Position numbers and translations under genes: made by a program | In this document: piece by piece, positions 6,449-14,252 of the stretch | Layout: each line of letters begins with the position of its first letter | How positions within the stretch are numbered: the stretch's first letter is position 1 | The notes under the pieces: generated by a model | Database searches by the model: none | The model's input: the letters and a program-made list of their open reading frames with translations, nothing else | What the model was told of the DNA's origin: nothing | NCBI GenBank assembly: GCA_036566745.1 | Contig: DATCVR010000211.1 | Coordinates: forward strand, 1-20,847 | Direction: 5' to 3' | Length of the DNA: 20,847 bases | Source of the DNA: DATCVR01 sp036566745 | GTDB lineage: Bacteria; Actinomycetota; Actinomycetes; Jiangellales; Jiangellaceae

Positions 6449-7414
6449 ATGGCGGGCTCGGGAGAGCACGTGAAGGCGCTCGTTCGCAGTCACGCGAGCG
6501 GGGATGACGATGCATTTTACTCCGTCGCGCTTCAGGTCGCTGCGCAGGCGGCCCGACGAGGCCATAGCCGCCTTGCGGCCGACCTGAAGGCTGCGGTCGA
6601 ACAGTCCCGTGCTGAGCGTCCCTCGAAGGTGACTTCCATCGCTCAGCCCCGCGGTGATCTTTCAGACCTGGTCATCGCCTCCCACCCGACCGTAACTCTG
6701 AAGGATCTCGTCCTACCGAGCCCTCTCGCCGCGCAGGTACAGCGAACGTTGACAGAGCAGCGTCAGCGCAAGACCCTGCTCGATCACGGATTTGAGCCTG
6801 CACACCGGCTTCTGTTCGAGGGGCCGCCGGGTACCGGCAAGACGATGACAGCCGCTGTGCTCGCCCATGAGCTCGCTCTCCCGCTACTGACCATCCGGCT
6901 CGACAGCTTGATGAGCAAATACATGGGCGAGACCGCCAGCAAGCTGCGGGTGATCTTCGAGGCGGCGGACGTCCAGCGGGGTGTGTACCTGTTCGACGAG
7001 TTCGATGCCCTCGGTGGCGACCGGGCAGGAAACGACGTCGGCGAGGCGCGCCGAATCCTGAACTCGTTCTTGGTGTTCTTGGAGAGCAGTTCTAGCGAAA
7101 GTCTGATCATCGCGGCGACAAACCATCGATCAATCCTGGATAGGGCACTATTCCGGCGGTTCGACATGGTGCTCGACTATGCGTTGCCTGACGCCAAGCA
7201 AGCCGCTGCCGTCATGCGTGGTCGGCTCGGCTCACTCGCGAAGGGTGTTCGTTGGGCCTCACTGACCAACGCGATGGAAGGGCTCTCTCACGCCGATCTC
7301 GTGCGTGCAGCAGAGTCCGCCGCCAAGAGCGTCATCCTCGCTGGTGGCCACTCGGTGAGCGCGGAGGACATCAAACTCGCCCTCCAGTCACGACAGGCGG
7401 CAAGCATTGGCTGA
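6449..7414 (+). CDS. ietA: AAA ATPase of an IetAS-type system
   Basis: A 321-aa AAA+ ATPase. The ATG at 6449 is chosen because GGGAGG lies 6 bases upstream; another ATG sits directly before it. Residues 1-60 are a helical N-terminal part (VKALVRSHASGDDDAFYSVALQVAAQAARRG). The ATPase core has Walker A GPPGTGKT (125-132), Walker B YLFDEFD (about 180-186), sensor 1 AATN (222-225), and arginine-finger-like RRFD (236-239). The 3' end overlaps the subtilisin-like gene by 8 nt. This ATPase-plus-S8-protease pair matches IetAS, described as a plasmid-stability toxin-antitoxin pair on an Agrobacterium Ti plasmid (ATPase as antitoxin) and later as an anti-phage system. The codons are visibly less GC-rich than in the flanking genes, which fits recent transfer. 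Confidence 0.85.
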   Translation: MAGSGEHVKALVRSHASGDDDAFYSVALQVAAQAARRGHSRLAADLKAAVEQSRAERPSKVTSIAQPRGDLSDLVIASHPTVTLKDLVLPSPLAAQVQRTLTEQRQRKTLLDHGFEPAHRLLFEGPPGTGKTMTAAVLAHELALPLLTIRLDSLMSKYMGETASKLRVIFEAADVQRGVYLFDEFDALGGDRAGNDVGEARRILNSFLVFLESSSSESLIIAATNHRSILDRALFRRFDMVLDYALPDAKQAAAVMRGRLGSLAKGVRWASLTNAMEGLSHADLVRAAESAAKSVILAGGHSVSAEDIKLALQSRQAASIG

Positions 7415-9950
7415 TGGTCACGAGCACCTCAGCCACCTTCTCGTAGAAGACAGATCGGCAAGCGAGGACTTCAACCGCCAAGGTGGACCTAACCCAAAAG
7501 TACGCCCGATTGAGGACCGCGCTTCCCACGGCGGCGGACGCTTGAACGAACTGCAGTCCGCGCTCACTGTCGGCCAGGGCGCCCGTCAGGACTTCCCTAC
7601 CGAGGAAGAGTTGCAGGCACTCGGCACGATCATCACGCTCGAGGGTGAAGGTCCGGCCTTTCCCTTGAAGCTCGACACACTCCAGCAGTCCACATCGCAT
7701 CGAGATGCGCAGCGAAAGAAGCCGAAGTGGCTCCTGCTCTCGGTCCTCCCCGCTGACATTGAGGCGGGCACACCCGAGCGGGCCACCGTGTGGGTCAGCG
7801 ACGAGTACCGGGAGAAGTTTCTCCAGCTCTTCCAGGATTACTTGGCCAAGGAGTCCCCCAAGGGCATTCCCCGCAACAACGGGCTAGTGGCCAACATCGC
7901 CCGGATCCGCTCGACGATCCTGCTGGACCTGTGGCAGTCCAGCGGCCCTCCGCCCGAGCGCGAGGTGGTGTGGTGGGAGATCTGGCTGCGGCCGAGCCAG
8001 ACCGGACCCGACCTGTTGCGACGATTCGCTGAGACCACCGGTCTGAGCATGTCGCAGCGATTGATGCGGCTCATCGATCGTGACGTCATGTGGGTGAAGT
8101 CGACTTGGGCACAGCTCGAGGTGTTGCCGTTCACGGCCGTGCCCGTCGCTGAAATTCGCGCTCCGGAATTCATTGACACCATCGAGGACCTCAGCGTCGG
8201 TGAGCAGGCAGAGTACGTAGAGGACTTAGCCAGTCGGCTTGAGCCTGCTGACGAGCTTCAGCCAGCCGTGTGCCACCTTGACACAGGAGTGGCACGCACC
8301 CACCTCCTGCTGGAGGGCTCCCTCGCACCTCAAGATCTGCACACCGTCGTCGGGGCCAGCGGCTTTGACACTCAGGGGCATGGCACCAAGATGGCGGGTG
8401 TAGCGCTACTCGGCGACCGTCTCGATCATCACCTCCTCAGTACGCGCCCGGTGCCACTTCGACACCGTCTGGAGTCTGTCCGCATACTGCCGACGAAGTC
8501 GGAGAGGCAGCACGATCCGCTCACGTACGGCGACGTCACTGCCCAGGCAGTTTCGCTGCCCGAGATCATCGCGACGCGACCTCGGACGTTCTGCATGCCG
8601 GTCACAACCGACAGCGACACGCCCAGCAATCCCGGACAGCCGACCCTTTGGTCGGCAACAGTTGACGCCCTCGCTGTCGGCGCCAATGTGGTCAGAGACG
8701 GCGAGGACCTGAGCCTCCTAGAGCCGCCGGATACTGATGCCGCACGTCTGATCGTCATCTCCGCGGGCAACGTCGACACGTCGGTGGCCAACCATCTCGC
8801 TGAGTCAGACACCTCCCCCGTGCGTGATCCGGGACAGGCATGGAATGCTCTCACGGTCGGAGCGCATACCGAGCTCGTCGAGCCTCTGGTCGACCCGGCA
8901 TACGCAGGGTGGTCGCCCCTCGCGCAGACCGGTGAGCTCTCTCCCCACAGCCGCACCTCGCTTCCGTTCGGGCCGCGTCCATGGCCGATCAAGCCTGACG
9001 TGGTCATGGAAGGGGGCAATGTGCTACATGACGGCGCTTCGATGTTCGAGCCGAACCACCCGGCGTTCTCGCTGCGTACGACGGGGCACTCGAACGACCA
9101 AGCGCTCAGTTCAGCCAACGCCACGAGCGTTGCGACCGCACAGGCAGCCCGTCTCAGCGCCCTCGTGATGGCCACCTACCCCGAATACTGGCCCGAGACC
9201 GTTCGTGCGCTCATCGTCCACTCAGCCGAGTGGACTCCCGCGATGCGCTACCAACTCGGGCAGGCCCGTCAGGCGGGCCTGCAGGCCCAGCAGATGCTCC
9301 TTCGCCGGTACGGATGGGGTGTGCCATCCGAGGAACGTGTCCTGTACTCGTCTGACCGGGCAGTCACGCTCGTCGTTCAAGATGAGTTCACGCCATTCGA
9401 GGGCGGCAGTTTCGGCGTGCCATCGTTCCGGTTGCACGACCTTCCTTGGCCTCACCAGGTGCTTCAGGACCTTGGCGCGGCTTCGGTGACATTGCGAGTG
9501 ACACTGTCTTACTTCATCGAGCCAACTGCATCTCGCCGCGGCTGGCGGCAGCGATACAGCTATCCGTCACACGGCCTTCGGTTTGAACTGCAAGACCCGT
9601 TGGAAGACGAGGCCGATTTCGTTCGGCGCATCAACCGCGAGTCACGAGCTGAGGAGGCCGGCGGACGACCGACAGCGGGGCAAGTCTCATGGCTTGTGGG
9701 CCCTAAGCAGCGCAACTACGGCTCTCTGCACCAAGATATCTGGGAAACCTCTGGTGCTGAACTTGCGTCCACTGGGAAGGTCGCCATCTACCCTGTGGGC
9801 GGATGGTGGAAGAACAACAAGAACCGCGATCGTATTGACCGGCCCGTCCGCTACGCCCTGGTGGTCTCTCTCAAGACCTCGGAGACAGAGGTTGATCTCT
9901 ACACACCGATCGCCAACCTCCTCAATGTCCCGGTGGAGATTCCGACCTAG
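7407..9950 (+). CDS. ietS: Subtilisin-like (S8) serine protease of an IetAS-type system
   Basis: An 847-aa protein with no signal peptide, so it probably acts in the cytoplasm. The S8 catalytic set is present: Asp292 (CHLDTGV), His325 (QGHGTKMAG), oxyanion Asn455 (ISAGN), and Ser574 in NATSVATAQAA, where the usual GTSMAxP has become ATSVATA. A 280-residue N-terminal region of unknown fold precedes the protease, and about 270 residues follow the serine. The TTG at 7407 is the likely start, with AGGCGG upstream and an 8-nt overlap with the ATPase gene; no other good start lies nearby. In IetAS the protease is the toxic effector held in check by the ATPase. The substrate is unknown. The active site looks intact, so it should be functional. 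Confidence 0.88.
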   Translation: MADGHEHLSHLLVEDRSASEDFNRQGGPNPKVRPIEDRASHGGGRLNELQSALTVGQGARQDFPTEEELQALGTIITLEGEGPAFPLKLDTLQQSTSHRDAQRKKPKWLLLSVLPADIEAGTPERATVWVSDEYREKFLQLFQDYLAKESPKGIPRNNGLVANIARIRSTILLDLWQSSGPPPEREVVWWEIWLRPSQTGPDLLRRFAETTGLSMSQRLMRLIDRDVMWVKSTWAQLEVLPFTAVPVAEIRAPEFIDTIEDLSVGEQAEYVEDLASRLEPADELQPAVCHLDTGVARTHLLLEGSLAPQDLHTVVGASGFDTQGHGTKMAGVALLGDRLDHHLLSTRPVPLRHRLESVRILPTKSERQHDPLTYGDVTAQAVSLPEIIATRPRTFCMPVTTDSDTPSNPGQPTLWSATVDALAVGANVVRDGEDLSLLEPPDTDAARLIVISAGNVDTSVANHLAESDTSPVRDPGQAWNALTVGAHTELVEPLVDPAYAGWSPLAQTGELSPHSRTSLPFGPRPWPIKPDVVMEGGNVLHDGASMFEPNHPAFSLRTTGHSNDQALSSANATSVATAQAARLSALVMATYPEYWPETVRALIVHSAEWTPAMRYQLGQARQAGLQAQQMLLRRYGWGVPSEERVLYSSDRAVTLVVQDEFTPFEGGSFGVPSFRLHDLPWPHQVLQDLGAASVTLRVTLSYFIEPTASRRGWRQRYSYPSHGLRFELQDPLEDEADFVRRINRESRAEEAGGRPTAGQVSWLVGPKQRNYGSLHQDIWETSGAELASTGKVAIYPVGGWWKNNKNRDRIDRPVRYALVVSLKTSETEVDLYTPIANLLNVPVEIPT

Positions 9951-10162
9951 TAAGTCCGTCGACCGAAATTGTTTGCTGCGGCCTGACCAACGCCGCACCC
10001 GTGAGATCGCTGACGCCTGTCTACGCCTCTGCGACTGTGACCAGGCCAGGTCGATGCGGCAAGGAGCAGCGCCGAAGACCTTCGAGCTTCCATACGCGAG
10101 GACTAGCTGCGTCCGGCGAATGGGGCCCGAGCGGTGACCTGAGCATCTCGCTCAGCGGCGGG

Positions 10163-12898
10163 TCACAGGCCGATTCCTGGATCGAGCGGTGCCGAGGGGC
10201 TGGTTCGCGAGCGAGGCGAAGGTTGGGACCGCGATGCGGGTGCGCGGTCCTGGTCGAGGCGCGGCCGACGTCGGGTGTCGATGTAGCGCGGCGCGGCGTT
10301 CGGGCCGTAGCGGTCGATGTCCTCGGCGGCACACGCGGCGGCGTGAGTTGGACCCAGATCGGCGCGGTCGCGGCTGAAGATCTCGACCCATTGACGGCGG
10401 GCGTCGTCGATGTCGTCGGCGACCAGGTGGGCGGTGTTGTGCTGGCGTCCGCGGGTCATGGCGACGTATGCGGCTGCGGCGCCGGTGTATTCGCCGATGA
10501 GGAAGTGTGCTTCCTCGACGGTCTCGCCTTGGGCGCCGTGGACCGTGGTGGCGTAGGCGAGTTCCACGTGCTCGGCCACGTAGTCGGCCGGCAGACGACG
10601 TACGCCGGTTTTGCCCCGAACTTTGAGCTCGCCGTCGTGGCCGATGGCGGTGACGGTCCAGGTGTCGCGGTTGGCGACATCGAGGCTCGGGTTGTTGCTA
10701 CGGGTTGCGATCCGATCGCCGATGCTGATCCTCTCGCCCGCGTCGGTCACCGTGCATCGCGCTGTCTCTGTGACGGCGGGGCGGCACTCCCGGATTGCTG
10801 CGTTGAGGGTGGCTACCTGTTCGCGGGTGTCAGCCATCAGCAACCATGCCTGGTCTGTGGCGCCGAGACCGGCGAGGGCGTCGAGGCGTTCGACGTCGCT
10901 GGAGTGGACGATGATCTCGCCGCGGGCGAGGAGTTGGTCGAAGACGTCCTCGGCGTCGTGGCCGTCGCGCATCCTCAGACTGAGGTCGGCGTAGGTGGGG
11001 TCGGTGAACCGGTGGACCACGTCGAGGGTGAGGTGGGTGCTGTCGTTGGTCCAGCGGGTGGCGAGGTCGAGTACGCCGCCGCGGCCGACGGCGGGGAGCT
11101 GGTGGCGGTCTCCGATGAGCGCGAGCCTTGCCCGGGTCTCGTCGGCGATGATCAGCAGTGCGCGGGCGAGGTCTTGGTCGAGCATCCCGGCCTCGTCGAC
11201 CAGCAAGAGGTCCCCGGGGCGCAGCCGAGCGCTCTGATGCATCGGATGTGGAACCTGGGGTGAACCGGTCGGGATGCGTGCCCAGTGGCCGTCGTCGTCC
11301 CAGCGGAATCCGTGTTGATAGGCCAGCCAGGCTGCCGATGACGCGGCTCCGCCGACCTCGCGGGCGGCGACCTTGGCGGCCTTCTTCGTCGGTGTGACGA
11401 CGACCATCCGTGCTCGTCGTCGCCGCAGCTCCGTCGCGGTCGCCGCGAGGGTCTTGGTCTTGCCCGAGCCTGCTGCGCCTTCGACCACGAGCAATCGACC
11501 GTCCCCGGTCAGCGCCTGAACGACCTGGCGCTGGGCGGTATCGAGATCCTGACGTCGGGGGAGCATCCCCGGTTCGGTATCGACGTCGGTACGCAGAGCG
11601 AAGCGTGTGTTGAGGTCGACCTCGACCTCGAGCACGCGTCGGGAGGTGAGTGCGCGTACGTGCTCGGGTACGTCGTTACGTGCCAGGAGCGGTTCACATC
11701 GGCTGATCGCTCTGTCTGTGAGGTCCTCGGCAAGCTCCCGCCGTATCCCGGGTTCGGCGACGATGCCGACCTCGGCGATCAACTGCTCGGCGGCGCCGCG
11801 GATCTCTGCGGCATTCCATGCCGAGGCGTTGGCTCCGAGCCGATCCAGGATCAGACCGGCCGCGAGGTCTCGGTCGAGGCTCCCGGTCACGGTCATCGGC
11901 AGGGATGCGGGAGCATGCGGGGGCCGGTGGCCGAGTGCGTACAGTTCCTGGATCCAATGGTGGGTGATAGCACCGGCGTCGGCCGGGGACGCCTTGTCGG
12001 GGCGTGCATCTGCCCATGCCCGTGCGTCCCATGCCCGCCTGAGGCGAGGACCGGGTTGCTCCCCCGGATGCTCCCCCCGCCACTGGGCCTCGTACCGCTC
12101 CATGTTCCGGGTGATCTGTGCGGTACGGGAGGAGAACTCACCCACGAACCCCTTCAGCTCGTTGATCTCCCCAGACGCGAGATCGAGCGCGTACCCGTGG
12201 GCTGCCAAGACGTGGCGGAACTCCGGGTCGCTCATCACCGCTGCATGCCCGATTCCGTTGATCGCCGCAATGCTGTCCCGGGTGCCGACGGTGTGCAGTC
12301 CCCGCCACCTGGCCTCGGCGAAGACACGGGCATTGAACTGAAGGTGTAGATGCCGATGGGGATCACCCGCGCGGGAGGTGTAGTGCCGGATCACCGCGGC
12401 CTCCAGGGACTCGACCGGGACCTGTACTTGTCGGCCCTTCGGGCCCACCCGGGTGGTCGCATGTTGCGCCATCCAGCCGATCACCTGTTGGGCGGCGCGA
12501 GCCTGGGCGGCGTCGTAGGCGGCCCCGATCTCCGAGTGGAGCGAGGCGGCAAGGGACCAGGTCTTCGGGCCGTTGATGATGACCTCAACGAAACGCACCG
12601 GCTTCCGCTCCCCACCATCGGGGAGCAATCGGCCCTTCGGGGCACCCGTGTCGATGTCGTAGCCGGCGACCCACCGTTCGTAGGTATCCCCGTCCATCGG
12701 TCCGCGAAAAACCACACCGGTCGGAGTGGCCTCGAACCGGTCCGCCAGACCGTCGCCTTCGGTGAGGTAGTAGTCATCGGCGCGCGAATGGTCCTTCTCC
12801 AGATAGCTCCGGGCCGCCTTCGCCGCCCCGGAGTAGAACTTCACCCCGCCATGCACACCTACCCCCTCGGCCAAACGGGTAGCCAACGGCGCCGTCAA
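10163..12898 (-). CDS. MobF-family relaxase with fused RecD-like helicase (TraA/TrwC-type)
   Basis: A 911-aa conjugative relaxase that nicks oriT and unwinds the transferred strand. The relaxase domain (about 15-300) has the tyrosine pair Tyr43-Tyr44 (SRADDYYLTEG) and the metal-binding histidine motif PHRHLHLQFNA (His181, 183, 185, with His172 near). The helicase domain has Walker A GAAGSGKT (474-481), Walker B LLLVDEAG (564-571), and late SF1 motifs VHGAQGETVE and YVAMTRGR. The C-terminal tail is Arg/Pro/Ser-rich. The TTG at 12898 gives the longest form; GTG at 12856, with GAGGGGG 5 bases upstream, is an equally good start giving 897 aa. The gene converges on ietS. No coupling protein or mating-pore gene is seen, so transfer would need a helper. 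Confidence 0.93.
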   Translation of the reverse strand: MTAPLATRLAEGVGVHGGVKFYSGAAKAARSYLEKDHSRADDYYLTEGDGLADRFEATPTGVVFRGPMDGDTYERWVAGYDIDTGAPKGRLLPDGGERKPVRFVEVIINGPKTWSLAASLHSEIGAAYDAAQARAAQQVIGWMAQHATTRVGPKGRQVQVPVESLEAAVIRHYTSRAGDPHRHLHLQFNARVFAEARWRGLHTVGTRDSIAAINGIGHAAVMSDPEFRHVLAAHGYALDLASGEINELKGFVGEFSSRTAQITRNMERYEAQWRGEHPGEQPGPRLRRAWDARAWADARPDKASPADAGAITHHWIQELYALGHRPPHAPASLPMTVTGSLDRDLAAGLILDRLGANASAWNAAEIRGAAEQLIAEVGIVAEPGIRRELAEDLTDRAISRCEPLLARNDVPEHVRALTSRRVLEVEVDLNTRFALRTDVDTEPGMLPRRQDLDTAQRQVVQALTGDGRLLVVEGAAGSGKTKTLAATATELRRRRARMVVVTPTKKAAKVAAREVGGAASSAAWLAYQHGFRWDDDGHWARIPTGSPQVPHPMHQSARLRPGDLLLVDEAGMLDQDLARALLIIADETRARLALIGDRHQLPAVGRGGVLDLATRWTNDSTHLTLDVVHRFTDPTYADLSLRMRDGHDAEDVFDQLLARGEIIVHSSDVERLDALAGLGATDQAWLLMADTREQVATLNAAIRECRPAVTETARCTVTDAGERISIGDRIATRSNNPSLDVANRDTWTVTAIGHDGELKVRGKTGVRRLPADYVAEHVELAYATTVHGAQGETVEEAHFLIGEYTGAAAAYVAMTRGRQHNTAHLVADDIDDARRQWVEIFSRDRADLGPTHAAACAAEDIDRYGPNAAPRYIDTRRRPRLDQDRAPASRSQPSPRSRTSPSAPLDPGIGL

Positions 12899-12937
12899 CG
12901 TCCGTCGACAACCGTCACCTACCCTGAAAATGCACCT

Positions 12938-12959
12938 CGGGCCGCCCGAAGGCGGCCCG
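12938..12959. repeat. Hairpin upstream of relaxase
   Basis: CGGGCCGCC (12938-12946) and GGCGGCCCG (12951-12959) form a perfect 9-bp stem with a CGAA loop (TTCG on the other strand, a stable tetraloop). It lies 40 bp before the relaxase start. It could be the relaxase recognition hairpin of oriT or a transcription attenuator. Confidence 0.6.
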
Positions 12960-12980
12960 GTGATTCCCTACCTTCGTAGC

Positions 12981-13121
12981 ATGCGTGCCGACCGGCTGAG
13001 AAGTCGTTTGTGGCAGGTCAAAGCCCGATTCGAGTTTTGCCGTCGACGTTCGTCGATAGCCGTCGAGGAGGCGCAGATAGGGCGGCAGGCTCTGGCGGCC
13101 GGGGAGCAGCTGCGGGCTTGA
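12981..13121 (+). CDS. Possible 46-aa basic helical protein
   Basis: The ATG at 12981 opens a 46-codon frame (MRADRLRSRLWQVKARFEFC...) that is Arg-rich, predicted helical and ends in a plausible EEAQIGRQALAAGEQLRA tail. There is no good ribosome site. It runs divergently from the relaxase, where a small accessory mobilization protein could sit, but nothing in the sequence proves it is expressed. The opposite strand here also has protein-like frames, so chance is a real alternative. Confidence 0.2.
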   Translation: MRADRLRSRLWQVKARFEFCRRRSSIAVEEAQIGRQALAAGEQLRA

Positions 13122-13451
13122 TCGACGAGTTCGGGGTGTTCTGCCAGGTGCTGTCGGTAGGCCGCGACCGCGGCCGTGTTGGCCTCCGGTTACCGCTGGC
13201 CGCTCGGGGGTCGGTGCGGGTAGGCCGACCTAACGATGGCGGCGAGTCCTGTGGATGCTGCGGGTATGGTAAAGGGTCGCCTTCAGGTGGATGGATCGAC
13301 CCCTTAGCGGCTCCCTGACGCCCCGAGCGGCGTCGCGTGTTACGCCACGGCCGCCCAGGTCAGCCAGCCCTTCGAGCAGGTGGCAGCACCCCAGAGCACC
13401 AGCCCTCACGTCGCGGGGCCGGCGTTAGTCGAGCCGGTCTTCGCGTCGTTG

Positions 13452-14252
13452 CTAGAAAGCCTCGCCATTTGTCAGCACCTTTCCCAGGAGTCCGAGGTCG
13501 GTGCCCATCTCGCCCGCCACCTCGCGGACGACGGCTACGTCCTTGCGTAGGAAGGGCCGCAAGAACTCCGTCATTGCACCGATCGACCCCAGCTCTTTCG
13601 CCACCTCGGTGACGTGGGAGCGACCGCTCGCGTGCACCAGTGCGTGGACGAGCAGGTCGGGTTCCATGCCCAAAGACTGAGCGATCCGCTCGGCCTCGTT
13701 CAGCAGCAGGACGTTGACCCCGAGCAGTGTGTTGTTGACGAGCTTGGCGGCCTGCCCGGTGCCGACGGTGCCGAGGTGAAGGATCGGGTCGGCGTAGCTG
13801 GACAGGGCCGGCGCGACCCGTCGTACGGCGGCCGCTGGGCCCCCGACCAGCAGGGTGATGTGCCCGGCCGTCACGTCGGCGACGCTGCCGCTGACGGGCG
13901 CGTCGATGACGTCGATGCCCAGAGGCGCGGCCTGCTCGGCGAGGCGCCGGGCGGTGTCGAGGCGCCCGGTAGTGTGGAGGACTAGCGCGGAGCCGGGGCG
14001 CATGCCTGCCAGGAATGTCGGGTCGTCGAGCGCGACGGCTTGGACCTGTTCGTCGGTGTAGAGGCAGAGTATGACGATCTCGGCGTCCCGGCCGACCTCG
14101 ATGGGGGAGCCAACGACTCTGGCGCCGAGGGCGGCGTACTGCTCCGCGACCTCGGGCCGGCGCGCGTACACGTCGACGGAGTGGCCGTGTGCCAGGAGGT
14201 TGGCGGCCATCGGTCCGCCGATCTCACCGAGACCGATGAAGCCCGCCCTCAT
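13452..14252 (-). CDS. 3-hydroxyisobutyrate dehydrogenase-family NAD(P)-dependent oxidoreductase
   Basis: A 266-aa beta-hydroxyacid dehydrogenase. A Rossmann motif GLGEIG (7-12) binds the dinucleotide, DAPVSGS (117-123) matches the family substrate-binding signature, and Lys170 with Asn174 (GQAAKLVNN) are the expected catalytic pair. The ATG at 14252 overlaps the stop of the upstream flavoenzyme gene by 4 bases (ATGA), so the two are translated together; longer in-frame extensions upstream only shadow that gene. The family oxidises 3-hydroxy acids to aldehydes or ketones. The substrate here is unknown but presumably shared with the flavoenzyme and the paralogue at 16279. Confidence 0.9.
   Translation of the reverse strand: MRAGFIGLGEIGGPMAANLLAHGHSVDVYARRPEVAEQYAALGARVVGSPIEVGRDAEIVILCLYTDEQVQAVALDDPTFLAGMRPGSALVLHTTGRLDTARRLAEQAAPLGIDVIDAPVSGSVADVTAGHITLLVGGPAAAVRRVAPALSSYADPILHLGTVGTGQAAKLVNNTLLGVNVLLLNEAERIAQSLGMEPDLLVHALVHASGRSHVTEVAKELGSIGAMTEFLRPFLRKDVAVVREVAGEMGTDLGLLGKVLTNGEAF

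Larger units (their letters stand above)
12899..13451. other. 553-bp region upstream of the relaxase, oriT candidate
   Basis: No firm gene is seen. Near the relaxase start lies a hairpin (12938-12959). Smaller inverted repeats follow: CTAC/GTAG near 12970, CGACG/CGTCG near 13045, and GACGCC/GGCGTC at 13317-13334. MobF oriT sites usually lie next to the relaxase gene and contain such repeats. The right part may hold the end of the dehydrogenase operon's transcript. No att copy is found here, so an element boundary in this stretch is possible but not shown. Confidence 0.4.

Noticed and set aside
10001..11263. 420-codon plus-strand frame opposite the relaxase
   Set aside because: Shadow of the helicase half of the relaxase; repetitive Val/Gly/Asp composition and no start signal.
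12960..13451. Right boundary (third att copy) of the element
   Set aside because: No match to the 46-bp core or its GGTTCGAATCCC segment was found here or further right, so no boundary is called.
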